Assembly (NCBI GenBank): GCA_958298945.1
Contig: OY282610.1
Location: 37,827,667 to 37,891,666, forward strand
Direction of reading: 5' to 3'
Length of the DNA stretch: 64,000 bases
DNA from: Atherix ibis
Taxonomy: Eukaryota; Arthropoda; Insecta; Diptera; Athericidae
A program made the position numbers and the translations under genes. Of this stretch, positions 34,850-45,639 are shown one piece after another. Below the pieces are notes generated by a model that saw nothing but the letters and a program-made list of their open reading frames with translations, ran no database searches and was not told the DNA's origin. Numbering within the stretch: position 1 is the stretch's first letter; each line of letters starts with the position of its first letter.

Positions 34850-35140
34850 AAGATTTTAAGACTTCAAATTTTAAATCATATATTAAGACCTCAAAATCGA
34901 ATGCCTTATTATCTACTTGGGATATTATTTTAAGATATATTACAATTTGTAGGCCTGAAATTTGTCAGGCCCAATTTTGATAATATTATAATTTAGGACC
35001 CTCAGCAAAAATGATCACGATTTTAATATTTTTTCATATTAATAAGACCTACAAAAAAAAATTCCAAAAATATTTTTGGACCTTAAATTTTAAATTATAT
35101 GTTTATTTTGATAATATAATTTAGGACCCTAAAATTTCAT
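34850..35140 (+). repeat. 232-bp satellite, third locus (about 1.2 copies)
   Basis: Contains AAATCATATATTAAGACCTC, GGGATATTATTTTAAGATAT, TTTGTAGGCCTGAAA, and TTTAGGACCCT twice. Clearly the same family as at 27 and 30 kb and in the same orientation. Confidence 0.85.
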
Positions 35141-35249
35141 AAAATTGGAAAATATTTCTATTATTTATAAATATTTGCGAAAAGATTTTAATTCGCTTTT
35201 TAGTTTATTTAAAATTATTTATTTCCTTCCTTAATAACCGACTTTTTGG

Positions 35250-35791
35250 CGAGTGTGTGCTGTGGCGTTGTCCTGATGGAACACAACATCTCTCCTGTTC
35301 AAACGGTATAATTGTTGAGAGTAGAGGTCTGAATTTATTGTATTGTCATATAGAAGCATCTCATAGTAAAAGATTCCTTTCCAATCCTACCAACTGTCCA
35401 GCAAAACCTTCCTGGCCGTCAGTCCTCGTTTGGCCACAGTTTGAGCCGCTTCACCGCGCTTTGACGACGATCGTTTTTGACTCATTTTTGATTACCATTC
35501 ACTATCCCTTTAAGAAATGAGCAAATTTCGTTCCGTTTGCTCAAGGCTCTGCAAAAGGAAATTCCATCATGTTTTTTTGCGTCAAGTCGTGTGGCACCCA
35601 AACATCCTTTTGGGATTAATCCTTTCATATGGTTTAGAACTATTTTGTGGTGGATTTTAGCTCCTGCTAACATGTCGGTATACTTCGATTATTTGCAAGA
35701 TTTTATCGATGTTTGCGATGATTTTCGCCTATCTTTGCGAAGTGTACCTTTAAGATCGAAAATACCGAATTTTCTCCTTGCTAACTTCCAT
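35250..35791 (-). pseudogene. Mariner transposase relic, mauritiana/cecropia type
   Basis: Read on the minus strand from the ATG at 35791: MEVSKEKIRY, then after an internal deletion DKILQIIEVYRHVS, HHKIVLNHMKGL, ALSKRNEICSFLKGIVNG, GEAAQTVAKRGLTARKVLL, LYSQQLYRL and VVFHQDNATAHT. These are successive landmarks of mariner transposases outside the group of the 4.9-kb copy. The first catalytic motif (TGDEKW) reads NGNQK-stop, so aspartate is replaced by asparagine (codon at 35491-35493) and tryptophan by a stop. A block before VVFHQDN is deleted. The element ends just after the second aspartate, so the third catalytic residue and the 3' end are missing. No inverted repeat is seen at either side. 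Confidence 0.85.
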
Positions 35792-35829
35792 CTTTTATAC
35801 GCCATAACTTACAACTGAATCGACAATAG

Positions 35830-37065
35830 TAAAACTGTAAAAGAATTTTTTTACTTAGTACGGAAATGTCACGTTTTAGTCACTATTAAAAATTGGCTTC
35901 AAAATTCCCATTTCAACATATTACACAGCATTGATAATTCTTTTTCCTTTAATAACAACATGAAAAATCTTTTGGATTATGGAGCACACAAAAAAATCTT
36001 TTCAACATAACCAACTATGATTAATAATAATGGAAACTGATAACAAAAAAGGACATAGTATTAATGCTGTAAGCCCTAAAATGTGGACTGTTACTAATCT
36101 GGGTTATTCCATAACTTAAAATCGACTTTTGCAAATAAATAAAAAGTTTGAAAAAAAGAAAACAAGGAAGTTTGAAGGATAATCAAAATCTCTGTGAGCA
36201 TTTCAATGTCTGCGAAATATTTAAAAGCTCAAATGTTGAATAATATCAAATTTTGATTGGATGGGGGAAAGGGGATGTGTGGGTGAAATGACTGTAAGAG
36301 TTAGTTTTGCATAACCATTTCGTGGTAGTTAACTATTTACAATGTTTATGGAAAAAAAGAATGATTAAAATGTTCGTTTGAAATCGATTCAGTGGATCGA
36401 TTGGGGGAGTAATGCCACTAACTGAGCCTGTATTAAAATGTTCATTTTATAAGTTTTTTTTTTATTTTTAAAAAGCACACTTTTTTCCACAATTTTTTTT
36501 CATAAATATTTTTGATTTTTAACGAACAGCCAGTCATCTACTCACTAACTGGTTAATGATGTAATATCCTATCTGCTCGTTATCCGTTCTAGTTCCGTTT
36601 CCCAATCCAAATATGTCATGTATCGATTGACTAGTCATCATGGCAATTTTGTCGTCAATGCTAATTTTCAAAGAGTTTCACTACAATTGAATTTTCATTT
36701 AACGTTTGCGTTATTTTCTCTTTGTTCGCGTACACTTTACTTTGGAATTTCCCTGCCATTGACTGGTTAGATGTCGGGGAAAGAAACTGAAATTGAATAA
36801 AAGGAATAATATTGGATGATGTCTAGAAGAATAGTATTCATGATGTTCATGGTAATAACATTCATCGAAACGACCCTACCCTTTTTGAGTGTATTTTCTT
36901 TTCCAATTAACTAACTACCTACAATTACGAGGTTCAACAACGATGGTACTGCGGTACTTAATCATTCGTTTAACATTTCAATTTATAATAGCTGATTTAA
37001 ATACAGCCAAATAACTATTCATATATGGTACTTTTATATAATGTACACTTCGTACTCTCTGCACA
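35830..37065. other. Unique sequence, no gene identified
   Basis: Moderately AT-rich with no recognised transposon motif or tandem repeat, and no long frame with a recognised domain. Confidence 0.4.
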
Positions 37066-37068
37066 GAA

Positions 37069-37091
37069 AGTCCTTATGATCCATAAGGACT
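37069..37091. repeat. Short palindrome at the edge of a repeat
   Basis: AGTCCTTATG and CATAAGGACT form a perfect 10-bp stem around a 3-base loop. It lies just before the R1-related repeat unit begins. Confidence 0.8.
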
Positions 37092-37094
37092 ACA

Positions 37095-38680
37095 TAAGAA
37101 GTGGTCACGTGTATTAGCGAGCAACGTGCCCTGAGCTGACCCAGCAGAGCCTATCTCCTAACCGCAAGGAGGTAAATCTTCTAGGATAATAATCCACTGC
37201 TAGACGTTAGCTGACCTAGCAGTGCCGAAGGAATTTACAAGGTTCTTACTTTAGCAATTTTAGGGCCAAGCGCACTTACCGGTATAATACGGTACCACGG
37301 GGGTTGGGAGCCCCACGGTGGTTCGTCCGCTGTGTTCGTTTAAGATGAGAACGCTTCGGCTGAAACGTGGGTGGATGTGGTTTAATACCTACATCGCAGG
37401 TTACAGTCTAAGGACTGGAGCTGAGGGATGGTAGGATCCCGGTTGCTCTCTGTCTTCTTTTTCTAGAGGTTTAGGTAGTTAGGCTAACTAGTTTATAACT
37501 GGGTGCTGACTGTAACCAAAATAATCTACCTGGAATGGATGGAGCTGGTTAGAGTCAGATCAGGTAGTTGCACACATGTGCGTGGAGTAATGAGAGAACT
37601 GCAGGAATTGACGGAAGATTGAATGTTTGCTTGATTCATCCATGACGGACGCAAAAGATGGCTAAGCAGGAAAAAAAATGAAGAACTAACTATGACTCCT
37701 TTAATGTCTTTTATTCATACTGCTCTAGTAGATGCTTAATATAATAATTAATCATGCGAATGACTATTCGCATGAAAACGGGGGAAGTATGGGAAGGAGG
37801 CTTATTCTTGATCCTTGGGCTAATGGAATGAATATTCCATCCTGTTGGGTCAGTAGTAGCTATTTATCGTGGCTACATACTCCTTATCTATTGGACAGCC
37901 ATAGTTCAGGATATGAAGAAAATGAAGAAGATGACGATTATGAGGAAGCTAAATATGATAAAGAAAATGGAAAAGATGAAGCAGCTAAAGAATAGGAAGA
38001 AGAAGAAGACGAAGAAGATGAAGAAAAAAGTGAAAAAGATGAAGAAGTTGAAAAAGTTAAAGAATAATAAGAAGATTAACAAAAACAATAAGATGAAGAA
38101 GATGCAAAAGATGAAAAAGTAGAAGAAGATTAGCAAGTAGAAGAAGTAGAAAATGAAGAAAAAGATAATAAAGAAGATGAGGAAGATAAATAAAATAAAG
38201 AAGATGAAGAAGAAGGCTATAAAGAAGGTGAAAAAGATGAAGAAGTAGAAGAAGATTAACAAGTAGAAGAAGAAGCTAAAGAAGATGAAGACGAAGAAGA
38301 AACTGAAAAAGATGAAGAAGAGGAAGACAATGAAGAAAAAAAGAAGTAGATGATGAAAATAAGGAAGATGAAGAAGTAGACGAAGAAGATAAAGAAGTAA
38401 TTTTGGAAGAAGATAAAGAAGATGAAGAAAAAGAAAAATATGAAAAAGTAGAAGAAAATGAATACGAAGATAAGAAAGAGGAAATCTTAGGGAATGTTCT
38501 CTGCATGAAGTGGCCCTAGCAGGAAATCGAAGAAGATTGCCTTGGATTGAAGCGAGCTGGGGTATTATTAGGTAACTGAGATGCGTGCAACTACCTGGAT
38601 GAAGTCAGCTAGGCTGACGAAACCCATTACTGAACAGGTCTGATTTGCGCCGTAGATCAGATAACCTCTATGGTTTAGAT
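37095..38680 (+). mobile_element. R1-3'-region-derived repeat with internal purine array (copy 2)
   Basis: 37190-37560 carries the R1-like 3'-region landmarks GGAATTTACAA, ACGTGGGTGGATGTGGTT, TACATCGCAGGTTA and AGAGGTTTAGGTAG. Then comes a ~320-base unit (GGAATTGACGGAAGATTGAA to GTAGTAGCTATTTATCGTGG) shared with 60440-60715. The GAA/GAT array covers about 37905-38490. The 3' segment (GAAGCGAGCTGGGGT, CAACTACCTGGAT, GCTGACGAAACCCATTA) is shared with 61440-61530. The whole is about 1.6 kb and matches copy 3 in order and orientation. No complete ORF, so it would be a non-autonomous derivative or a decayed 3' end. Confidence 0.8.
37905..38490 (+). repeat. GAA/GAT purine array 2
   Basis: Almost pure GAA, GAT, AAA and GTA triplets with the purine-rich strand on plus. 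Several frames across it are open only because of composition. Confidence 0.95.
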
Positions 38681-38684
38681 AAAA

Positions 38685-40345
38685 AAAAACCAGAATTTTC
38701 CCCATCCAATCTTATCAGAGTTTTTACAAAATATTCTTTTTTTAAAATTCTTTGTTCTTTAAATTCATTTAAATAAATTTTATTATTTAAATAAATTATT
38801 ATTCTATTTAGTATATTAAAAACTAATAATAATAATAAAAGAAAAATATTTCACTCAATAAATTTTTTATTCAAATTACTATAAGAAAAATTAAATCTTA
38901 AAATATTTTTTTTTAAGGGACAATAATACAATTTCCCTTAAAATTCATATTTATAAAAATTTATTTATTTTTCGATGTTTACAAATAATTGAATTTTTTT
39001 TACAATTATTTAGAAGGAAATCCTTTAAGGCTAACAAACTAAAATATTGTAAAAATATACAATATTTTTTATTTTCATTAAAACAAAAAAATTCTTCTTC
39101 CTTTGAGCGTTCCCAAAAATAAAACAAGGTAATTTGTTATTTTCCATTAAATACTCTTAGATAGAAAATTTTCTATAAACTTTTATTAAAAAAAAATATA
39201 TATTAAAAATAATATAGACGACAAAAATAAATAGATTTTTTATTTGTTTTTTTCTTTATTTTTATTTTTGCTCCAAATAACTTTAATACCATATAAATAA
39301 TTCACACAAGGTCAGAAAATATTTATTATAACAATTAAAGCTGGACAAGATAAAATCCAAAAAAAAAAAAATATATATATAAAAAATTCAACAAAAAATT
39401 AAAAATATTTAATAACTAAGGACATCTTTGAAAAAGGGACTGAACTAACAAGAAAAATTCATATTTCTTTTCTATTCCATTCAAAACTGTATTCTCAATA
39501 GAATAGTTTTATTGCCTATTGTACGCAACACAAAAAAAAACAAACAAAAGAAACGAAAAACTATTGAGTCCCTTATTCCAGTATTCCAGGAAATTCCAAA
39601 AATTTCACAACTGGGCTAGGGCAACAAAAAAAAAAATGGAAAATAGAAAATCAATGGGAAAAGGTAAACAATTAGTAAAATTTACCTTTTCTAGCGATTT
39701 ACTTTTTTTTTTTTTTGGAAAACTGTGTTAACTAAAAAACAATAAAACTGCAACCGATTATCCCGAAAAAATTCGTGGGCACACACCAGCGAAACCTTTT
39801 GGAAGGAATTCCTTCCCCAGTGAACTATAGTATTCGATTATGAACAGTAGGACCAGCAATAACGGTAGTTAACATTTGTAATTATTGGTATTATTGGAAG
39901 AAGAAGAAGAAGAATAAGAAAATAACTTCCGTTAATCCTATGGGAAAAAATTCCTGTTGAATTCACAAAACACTAGCCAAAAAGGGATAAGCGAACACAC
40001 ACTCAAACAAATTATTTTAGATATTTTATTACTTTTTTTATTGTCTTCAATTCTCAACGATTGTTTGTCTCTTTCTCTTCGTTTCACTTATTTTTTTTTA
40101 TTTTTTTTTTTGTTGTTGGCGTGGTTATAGTAATTTAATTCTGCGTACAGCAAAAAAAAAATGAAGATCTCCGACGCCCTTTAACGAATACGTACACTTA
40201 GAGACCACTACATACACAATTGAATAAATCTTTTTTTTTTTTTTAAAATAAAAAAAGAATTTAAAAATGCAATAGCAAAATTCACAATGACCACTTTTAC
40301 CGAAAAATGTTATTTTTTGAGGAAAAAAGAACTGATATTAACGAC
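38685..40345. other. AT-rich sequence, no gene seen
   Basis: Contains (TAA)n near 38826-38838, long A and T runs, and a short (GAA)n at 39898-39914. No transposon motif. 38692-38810 resembles 34700-34800 downstream of array 1. Confidence 0.5.
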
Positions 40346-40349
40346 GATA

Positions 40350-40800
40350 GTTTCGGGGACACGCTTCGGGTTCGTTTGAAAAAATCAAAAACCGAAAAAT
40401 TGACTGACGGACCACCGGACCATCGTCCGATCAGTCACACTGTTGCTTCATGACTGCCGCCCGAATTCAAGATGGAAAAAAGTCCAAGCGAACATGGTTT
40501 TTAGGCAAATGGCTGAAAGGCACAAATTCCAGACCGATTGTGTGAATGCGAGAGTGGTCAGGATGGTGGCCTCTTCGGTGGAAGAATACCATCCAGCGAA
40601 TGGAAATTATTGCTTTCCAATGCATTGGCATCGGGCGATGCAACCAGTTTTCGGCAAGTCAGAAGCACACAATAGCACACGCATCAAGTTACTACCTCTG
40701 CTCCGTACGTGTGTGATATCACGAATTGGGACGGATGGGATGGATGTATGGGAACGGTTCGGTTCGATCTGTGGAACTTGATCGGAGAAAACGTGTTTAG
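40350..40800 (+). other. GC-richer island with hairpin, possible host exon or promoter
   Basis: Base composition rises sharply against both flanks and no repeat is recognised. 40401-40437 can fold into an imperfect hairpin (TGACTGACGGAC with GTCCGATCAGTCA, one bulged base). TCAGTC at 40431-40436 matches the insect initiator consensus TCA-K-T-Y, and an ATG follows at 40449 (MTAARIQDGKKSKRTWF, 32 codons to a stop). Another frame stays open to 40781 but its first ATG is at 40494 and I recognise no domain. A 5' exon or promoter of a host gene is possible. Equally it may be an unknown repeat. Confidence 0.25.
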
Positions 40801-40879
40801 GCAGTACATTCAAGGGGAAAAGTTTTCAATACGATTTGTACTCGAATAGCAATAAATAGTTTGGCTGCTTCTCTTCCAA

Positions 40880-41030
40880 ATTATTAGTGTTCACTCAAAA
40901 TTTGTTAGGATCCTTTTGAATTTTTCTTGAAGAAATTTGTTTTCTTTGGTAACCTACGAAAAAAAACTAGAGAACATCCTTTTTTTTGGGGTGAATTTTT
41001 TTTTTTTTAAATTATTCAAAAATCTATTCT
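40880..41030. other. AT-rich spacer
   Basis: No feature seen between the GC-richer island and the ~153-bp satellite. Confidence 0.5.
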
Positions 41031-41965
41031 GAGTATTTTTTAAGGTCTCCTTTTATATATTTATTAATATTTTTAGCTTTGACACAACTTTTTAGCAAAT
41101 TAACTCCACTAAAATATTGGTATAATTTTTTTATTTGGTATAAATTTTATATCGATTAATTTGGACGCCACTAGTATATTTATAAAGCCATTTTTTATAT
41201 TTTTTGTATGATTTTTTAATATTTTTAACTTCGAAAATAATTTTAAGCAAACCAAAACTGATTTAAAAATTGGTATAATCTTGATTTTGGTATAAATTTT
41301 GTTACAATTGTCCTAAATGCCCTTGGAATATTTTTTAAAGCCTCTTATAATGTGTTTCTGATAGTTTTTTAATATTTTAATTTTCGAAATGACATTTTCG
41401 CAAATTAATCGTTACTTAAAAACTGGTATAATTTTTTTATTTGGTATAAATTTGATTATAATTGTCTTGGACGCTACTGGAATATTTTTAAAGTCTCCTT
41501 TTAAATATTTTTTAATATTTTTATCTTTGACATGAACTTTTTAGCAAATTGACTCCACTAAAATATTGGTATAACTTTTATAATTGGTATAAATTTCATA
41601 TCGATTAATTTAGACGCCACTGGTATATTTTTAAAGCCATTTTTTATATTTTTTGTATGATTTTTTAATATTTTTAACTTCGGAAATAATTTTAAGCAAA
41701 CCAAAACTGATTTAAAAATTGGTATAATCTTGATTTTGGTATAAATTTTATTACATTTATCCTAAATGCCCTTAGAATATTTTTTACGGTCTCTTATAAT
41801 CTTTTTTGGGTAATTTTTTAATATTTTGTACTTTGCCATGACTGTTAACCAAATTAAACTTGACTTAAAAAATTGGTATAATTTTGTTATTTGGTATAAA
41901 TTTTATTGAAATAGATTTGGATGCCACTGGAATACTTTTATGGCCTTTTTCTTAAATTTTTTAAA
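41030..41965 (+). repeat. ~153-bp satellite, first locus (about 6 copies)
   Basis: TTGGTATAAT-type landmarks fall at about 41119, 41272, 41425, 41568, 41721 and 41875, mostly 153 apart. Each unit reads AAATTGGTATAAT.., ATTTGGTATAAATTTTAT.., GCCACTGGAATATTTTTAAA, TTTTTTAATATTTTTAACTT, then TTTAGCAAA. A and B type units alternate in places (41111-41420 resembles 41560-41860), hinting at a ~450-bp higher-order unit. Confidence 0.9.
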
Positions 41966-42057
41966 CATTTTCTTTTATCGAAAAAAGTGATTTTTTCCAT
42001 CAGTAAACTACAAAAACTTACAGAATTTTTTACTCTTATTTTTTTGGATATTTTTTT

Positions 42058-42290
42058 TCGCTAGAGCGAAATGACTACTGCCCAGGCATGCTGGATTGCT
42101 TTAGAAGTTGCAGCGAGTCCTATTCTCTGGTTGTATCCACATCCTTAAATCCTATCTCTCAAACTGACATTTTAAGATAGCTGAAAATATTGAATTTTCT
42201 GGCATTAATCCTATCCTCGTCGGTGTGCCTCAGGGAATTGTCCTAGCTCCAATTCATTACAATATTTTATTGTCACAGAGATAGCTTTGC
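42058..42290 (+). pseudogene. Jockey-like LINE RT fragment
   Basis: One frame is nearly open over 42146-42275 and reads SYLSN-stop-HFKIAENIEF, then GINPILVGVPQGIVLAPIHY ending in NILLS. GVPQG..LAP..YNI is the RT motif B2 region. YCPGM near 42078 recalls the stretch before motif A in the copy at 22.8 kb, but the motif A core itself is deleted. It follows the ~153-bp satellite directly. Confidence 0.75.
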
Positions 42291-43220
42291 TAGAACATAT
42301 GGCAACAATATAGCTTTATAGATAATTTTATTGGGTGTAAAAAATAAGAGGCTGAAATTAATGCACGTTTGAAGCTTGTAAAAAATTTGAAATTTTTTTA
42401 AAAAGTTTTAAATTGTTTTTAAAAAATAAATAAAATATACACGAAATAAAATCTTGAATTTTAGAAATAAAAATATTAAATTTATTAAATTAAATAAAAT
42501 ATCTAAAATTTTTTTTTATTTTTATTTTTAATAAACATAATTTTTTTCTAATTCATAGAAGTAATTTTTCTATATAAGAATTAACAAGGATTTTCTTATA
42601 TTTTCTTTAATTATTTAAAATTGAACTTTTCTAATGCAAAAAATTCACATTTACTATTAAATTCTCAGATAAATAATAAAAGTAATAATTATAAATTATT
42701 TGCAAATATGTATGAGTACAAAAGGATTAAAAAGGATCATAACAAATTGGCATATTGTTTTTTTTTTTTTTTTGTATAAATAATAATACAATTTAGTACA
42801 GACTATGCAGCTGGTAAATATGAAAATTTCAAACACCTGCTCAATAATTCCGATTGGATTTAAGATTAAATTTGTTATTCAGAAATTCAATAAAAACAGT
42901 ATAAAATTATGAGATTTTTTTTTTCCTTTAACAAATAGTATTGGTAAATATAATAAATTATGATTTATATATTAACCACAGTGTTCTCTTATTTATAGTC
43001 TATCGAGCTAATCAATTATGATTATTTTCCAGCAATATTGCTATAATTTTTGAAATTTATTCTCTCATTTTTATTGAATTACAAATGATTTTTTTTTGTT
43101 GAAATAAACAAAAATTAAGTACATTTTTTTTTTAAAAATTATCTCAAAATATTCTTTTACAAAAAAGAAAATTTATTTTGATTAAAATATTATTTATTTG
43201 CATTTATAATATCATTAAAA
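42291..43220. other. AT-rich sequence, no feature seen
   Basis: Homopolymer-rich, with no open frame or transposon motif. Confidence 0.5.
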
Positions 43221-43224
43221 TGGG

Positions 43225-43665
43225 AGCCGAAAGACTTCTTACAGGACTACGAACCTTTTGAGGTCGTTTTTGATTAAGTTTTAGCATAATTACTTAAAGG
43301 ATGTTGGTTTTTTTTTTAAAAATGCTTTTAAATATATGCATTATATGGGGCTGGGGGTGAATACAAATTTTTATACAACTGTTAAAAAATTAGTCTACCG
43401 GCGTCAAATCGGACGATCTTGGCGGTTAATTGACATCACCAAATATACTAAATTCACTCATTCTGGGGTATTGTCGCATAATAAAAGCAACATTTGCTAT
43501 TGTATTGTCTTAGTTTTCAAGTTAAGACAAAGCAAAAGTTTAACAATGCCAAATCGCACGATCTTTGTGTCCAATTTATACCAACAAATCTCGCAAATTA
43601 TGCGTTCTAGAAAGTTTTCGTACAATGCAGCCAAATTTGTTATGTTGTATGGCTTTTAGCATATC
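43225..43665 (-). pseudogene. Tc1/mariner-superfamily transposase fragment (copy 3, motif present twice)
   Basis: On the minus strand, 43660-43535 gives QIWLHCTKTF..FARFVGINWTQRSCDLALL. 43500-43390 then gives QYPRMSEFSIFGDVN-stop-PPRSSDLTPVD. Both are the same transposase region (ISRFGDVNWPPRSCDLTPLD), so the segment is present twice in tandem with about 150 bases offset. The first copy keeps the C-D of RSCDL and the second keeps NPPRSSDLTP. Upstream DNA (CTTACAGGACT near 43240) is shared with 19170. Non-functional. Confidence 0.7.
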
Positions 43666-43888
43666 CCTTATTATAACCACATATAGTTCAGAATAAAATG
43701 TTTATATTTAGGTCAACAAAAAAAAGTTGATTATCATACGGCTATAGTGCCCAGAATTGACGGTAGATGTCTTTTCTTCTTCATTTTCAAAGAAACCTTA
43801 AAACCAAAAATTACACAATAAAAAACTCCTTGTCTCGCAGATATTTTCGTAGATTTTTATAAATTATCTGAACTCCATATATGACCAA

Positions 43889-44010
43889 TATATCCATTAA
43901 GCGAGAAATTAACCAATCATAATCTCTTCTTAAAGCGCAAATTGGATATGGGTGGCATATCCATCAAGCGAGAAATTAACCAATTATAATCTCTTCTTAA
44001 AGCGCAAATT
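43889..44010 (+). repeat. 67-bp tandem duplication
   Basis: ATATCCAT-AAGCGAGAAATTA followed by ACCAAT-ATAATCTCTTCTTA and AAGCGCAAATTG occurs twice, 67 bases apart, with two mismatches. Confidence 0.9.
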
Positions 44011-44226
44011 GTACCTATGGCAGAGTTAACTTTTCTGTAGAATTTAAACGTACTCTTCAGTAATTAAACAATTCATAATATAAAATGCCATACTTTATAA
44101 TAAGCAAAAATTAACTTTTATTAAATAAATATAAAATAGTTTTGAAATAATAGAGATATTCTTTCCAAACTGTAAAATGAATAATCGTTTAGAAATTTTA
44201 TTTACAAAAAAAAATTATATTAACTA

Positions 44227-44242
44227 CCGCTAGATGGCGTTA
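44227..44242 (+). promoter_or_regulatory. Candidate CTCF-type insulator motif
   Basis: CCGCTAGATGGCGTTA agrees with the CTCF consensus CCA-S-Y-AG-R-K-GGC-R-S-Y at most positions, with an A-to-G change at position 3 and a T where S is expected near the end. Motif resemblance only. Confidence 0.25.
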
Positions 44243-45635
44243 GTTGTCATGTTGAAAATAATACAAATCAAAAAACTTATAGGCAAATATTTTGAAACTG
44301 ATTTTTCTTATTTTAATTATACAAAAAGATAACAGAACAGCCACCTAATTTAAAAGAAGAAAAAAAAATTGCCTAAAGAAGCCCAATTTCTGTTGAAACT
44401 TCTGAGAACTTTTCATCGAAAAGCACAATTTTTTAAGTCAGTTTTTTTTGTGGATCCATATTGAGGTTATTAAGAAAATTATTCAAACTATTTTTTACAC
44501 TCTTAAGCGAGTGCCTTTTTACTATTACTCAGAATATTAAAAAGCTCCCGCTGTAAAATAAGCTTTTTTTTATTAGTTTCTCCAAAGATAAAATCCAACA
44601 ACAAAAAAATTATTACTATTGAAATATTTTGATATAAAAGAAAGAAAATTTATTTACCAAAAAACAAAAAATAACTAACCATCAACAAAGAACAAATTAA
44701 AATATAATAGTTGCGTTATAGTTAAAAGGAAATTATTCAAAAACAAAGCCAAAACATAACTTTTGGGAAAAATTTCTGATTATTCTTTTCTACAATATAA
44801 TCGTGTACTCATATTTAGATTAAATCGTTGTCTTTTAATATTTTCCACTTTTCCTATTTGGGGTTTTCCCTTATTTTGTTAAATTGTTTTGTTAGTTGGA
44901 AAAAAAACACTCATTTTTCATTATGTTTATCACAATAATATTAGTAGACTCTTTTCTGTTGTTCTAAATTTTAGATTTCTTAAAAATATACATTAACTTA
45001 TAGGGAAAGAATGAAGAGAAATGGGGAATAATTAAAATCTTTTTATCTAATTTGCTGATAGAATGTGCAAAATTCCGTAAAAGAAAATAAGATAACCAAA
45101 CGACATTCGGAAATATTAAAGTAAATTACAGAAAAAAAAACTTAATTTCTCTTTTAGATCTCATACTATTAAAATATGATAAAAAATATTTAAAAAAAAA
45201 ATGAATAAAGAATTTTTTTTATATATATAAAAATTACTTTTTATCGGAAAATTACTAAATTTCAAAAAACCGTTGAGGTATCTTCTCATGCGAACATCAC
45301 AAAAATAAAAAGTTTAATTTTCATTTTAAAATAAATTCTATGCAAACTAATTACCAAAATAAAAAAAAATTTATGGAAAGAAAAAAATTTTAATCATATT
45401 TCATATTTGAACATTTTGTTAATTATAGTAATTTTTTTTGCTTAAGCCTAAAATGGCCGATCGCATTTTTATTGTTAAGAATAAATAAAATAATAAGAAA
45501 AATTGCGATTATTTTAATTAACTTTGATAATTTTGAACAATAATAAAATAACATAATTTTCTTAATTAAACAAATTTAAAAATTTCAAAAATTAAACCAA
45601 TGTTTCCAAATTATTCCGTTTTATTCTACTCAATC
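44243..45635. other. AT-rich sequence, no feature seen
   Basis: Long A and T runs, with no transposon motif or tandem repeat. Confidence 0.5.
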
Positions 45636-45639
45636 ACTG

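Noticed and set aside
40443..40781. 112-codon plus-strand frame as a gene
   Set aside because: Its first codon is TTG, the first ATG leaves 95 codons, and no domain is recognisable. Kept only as a possible exon region.
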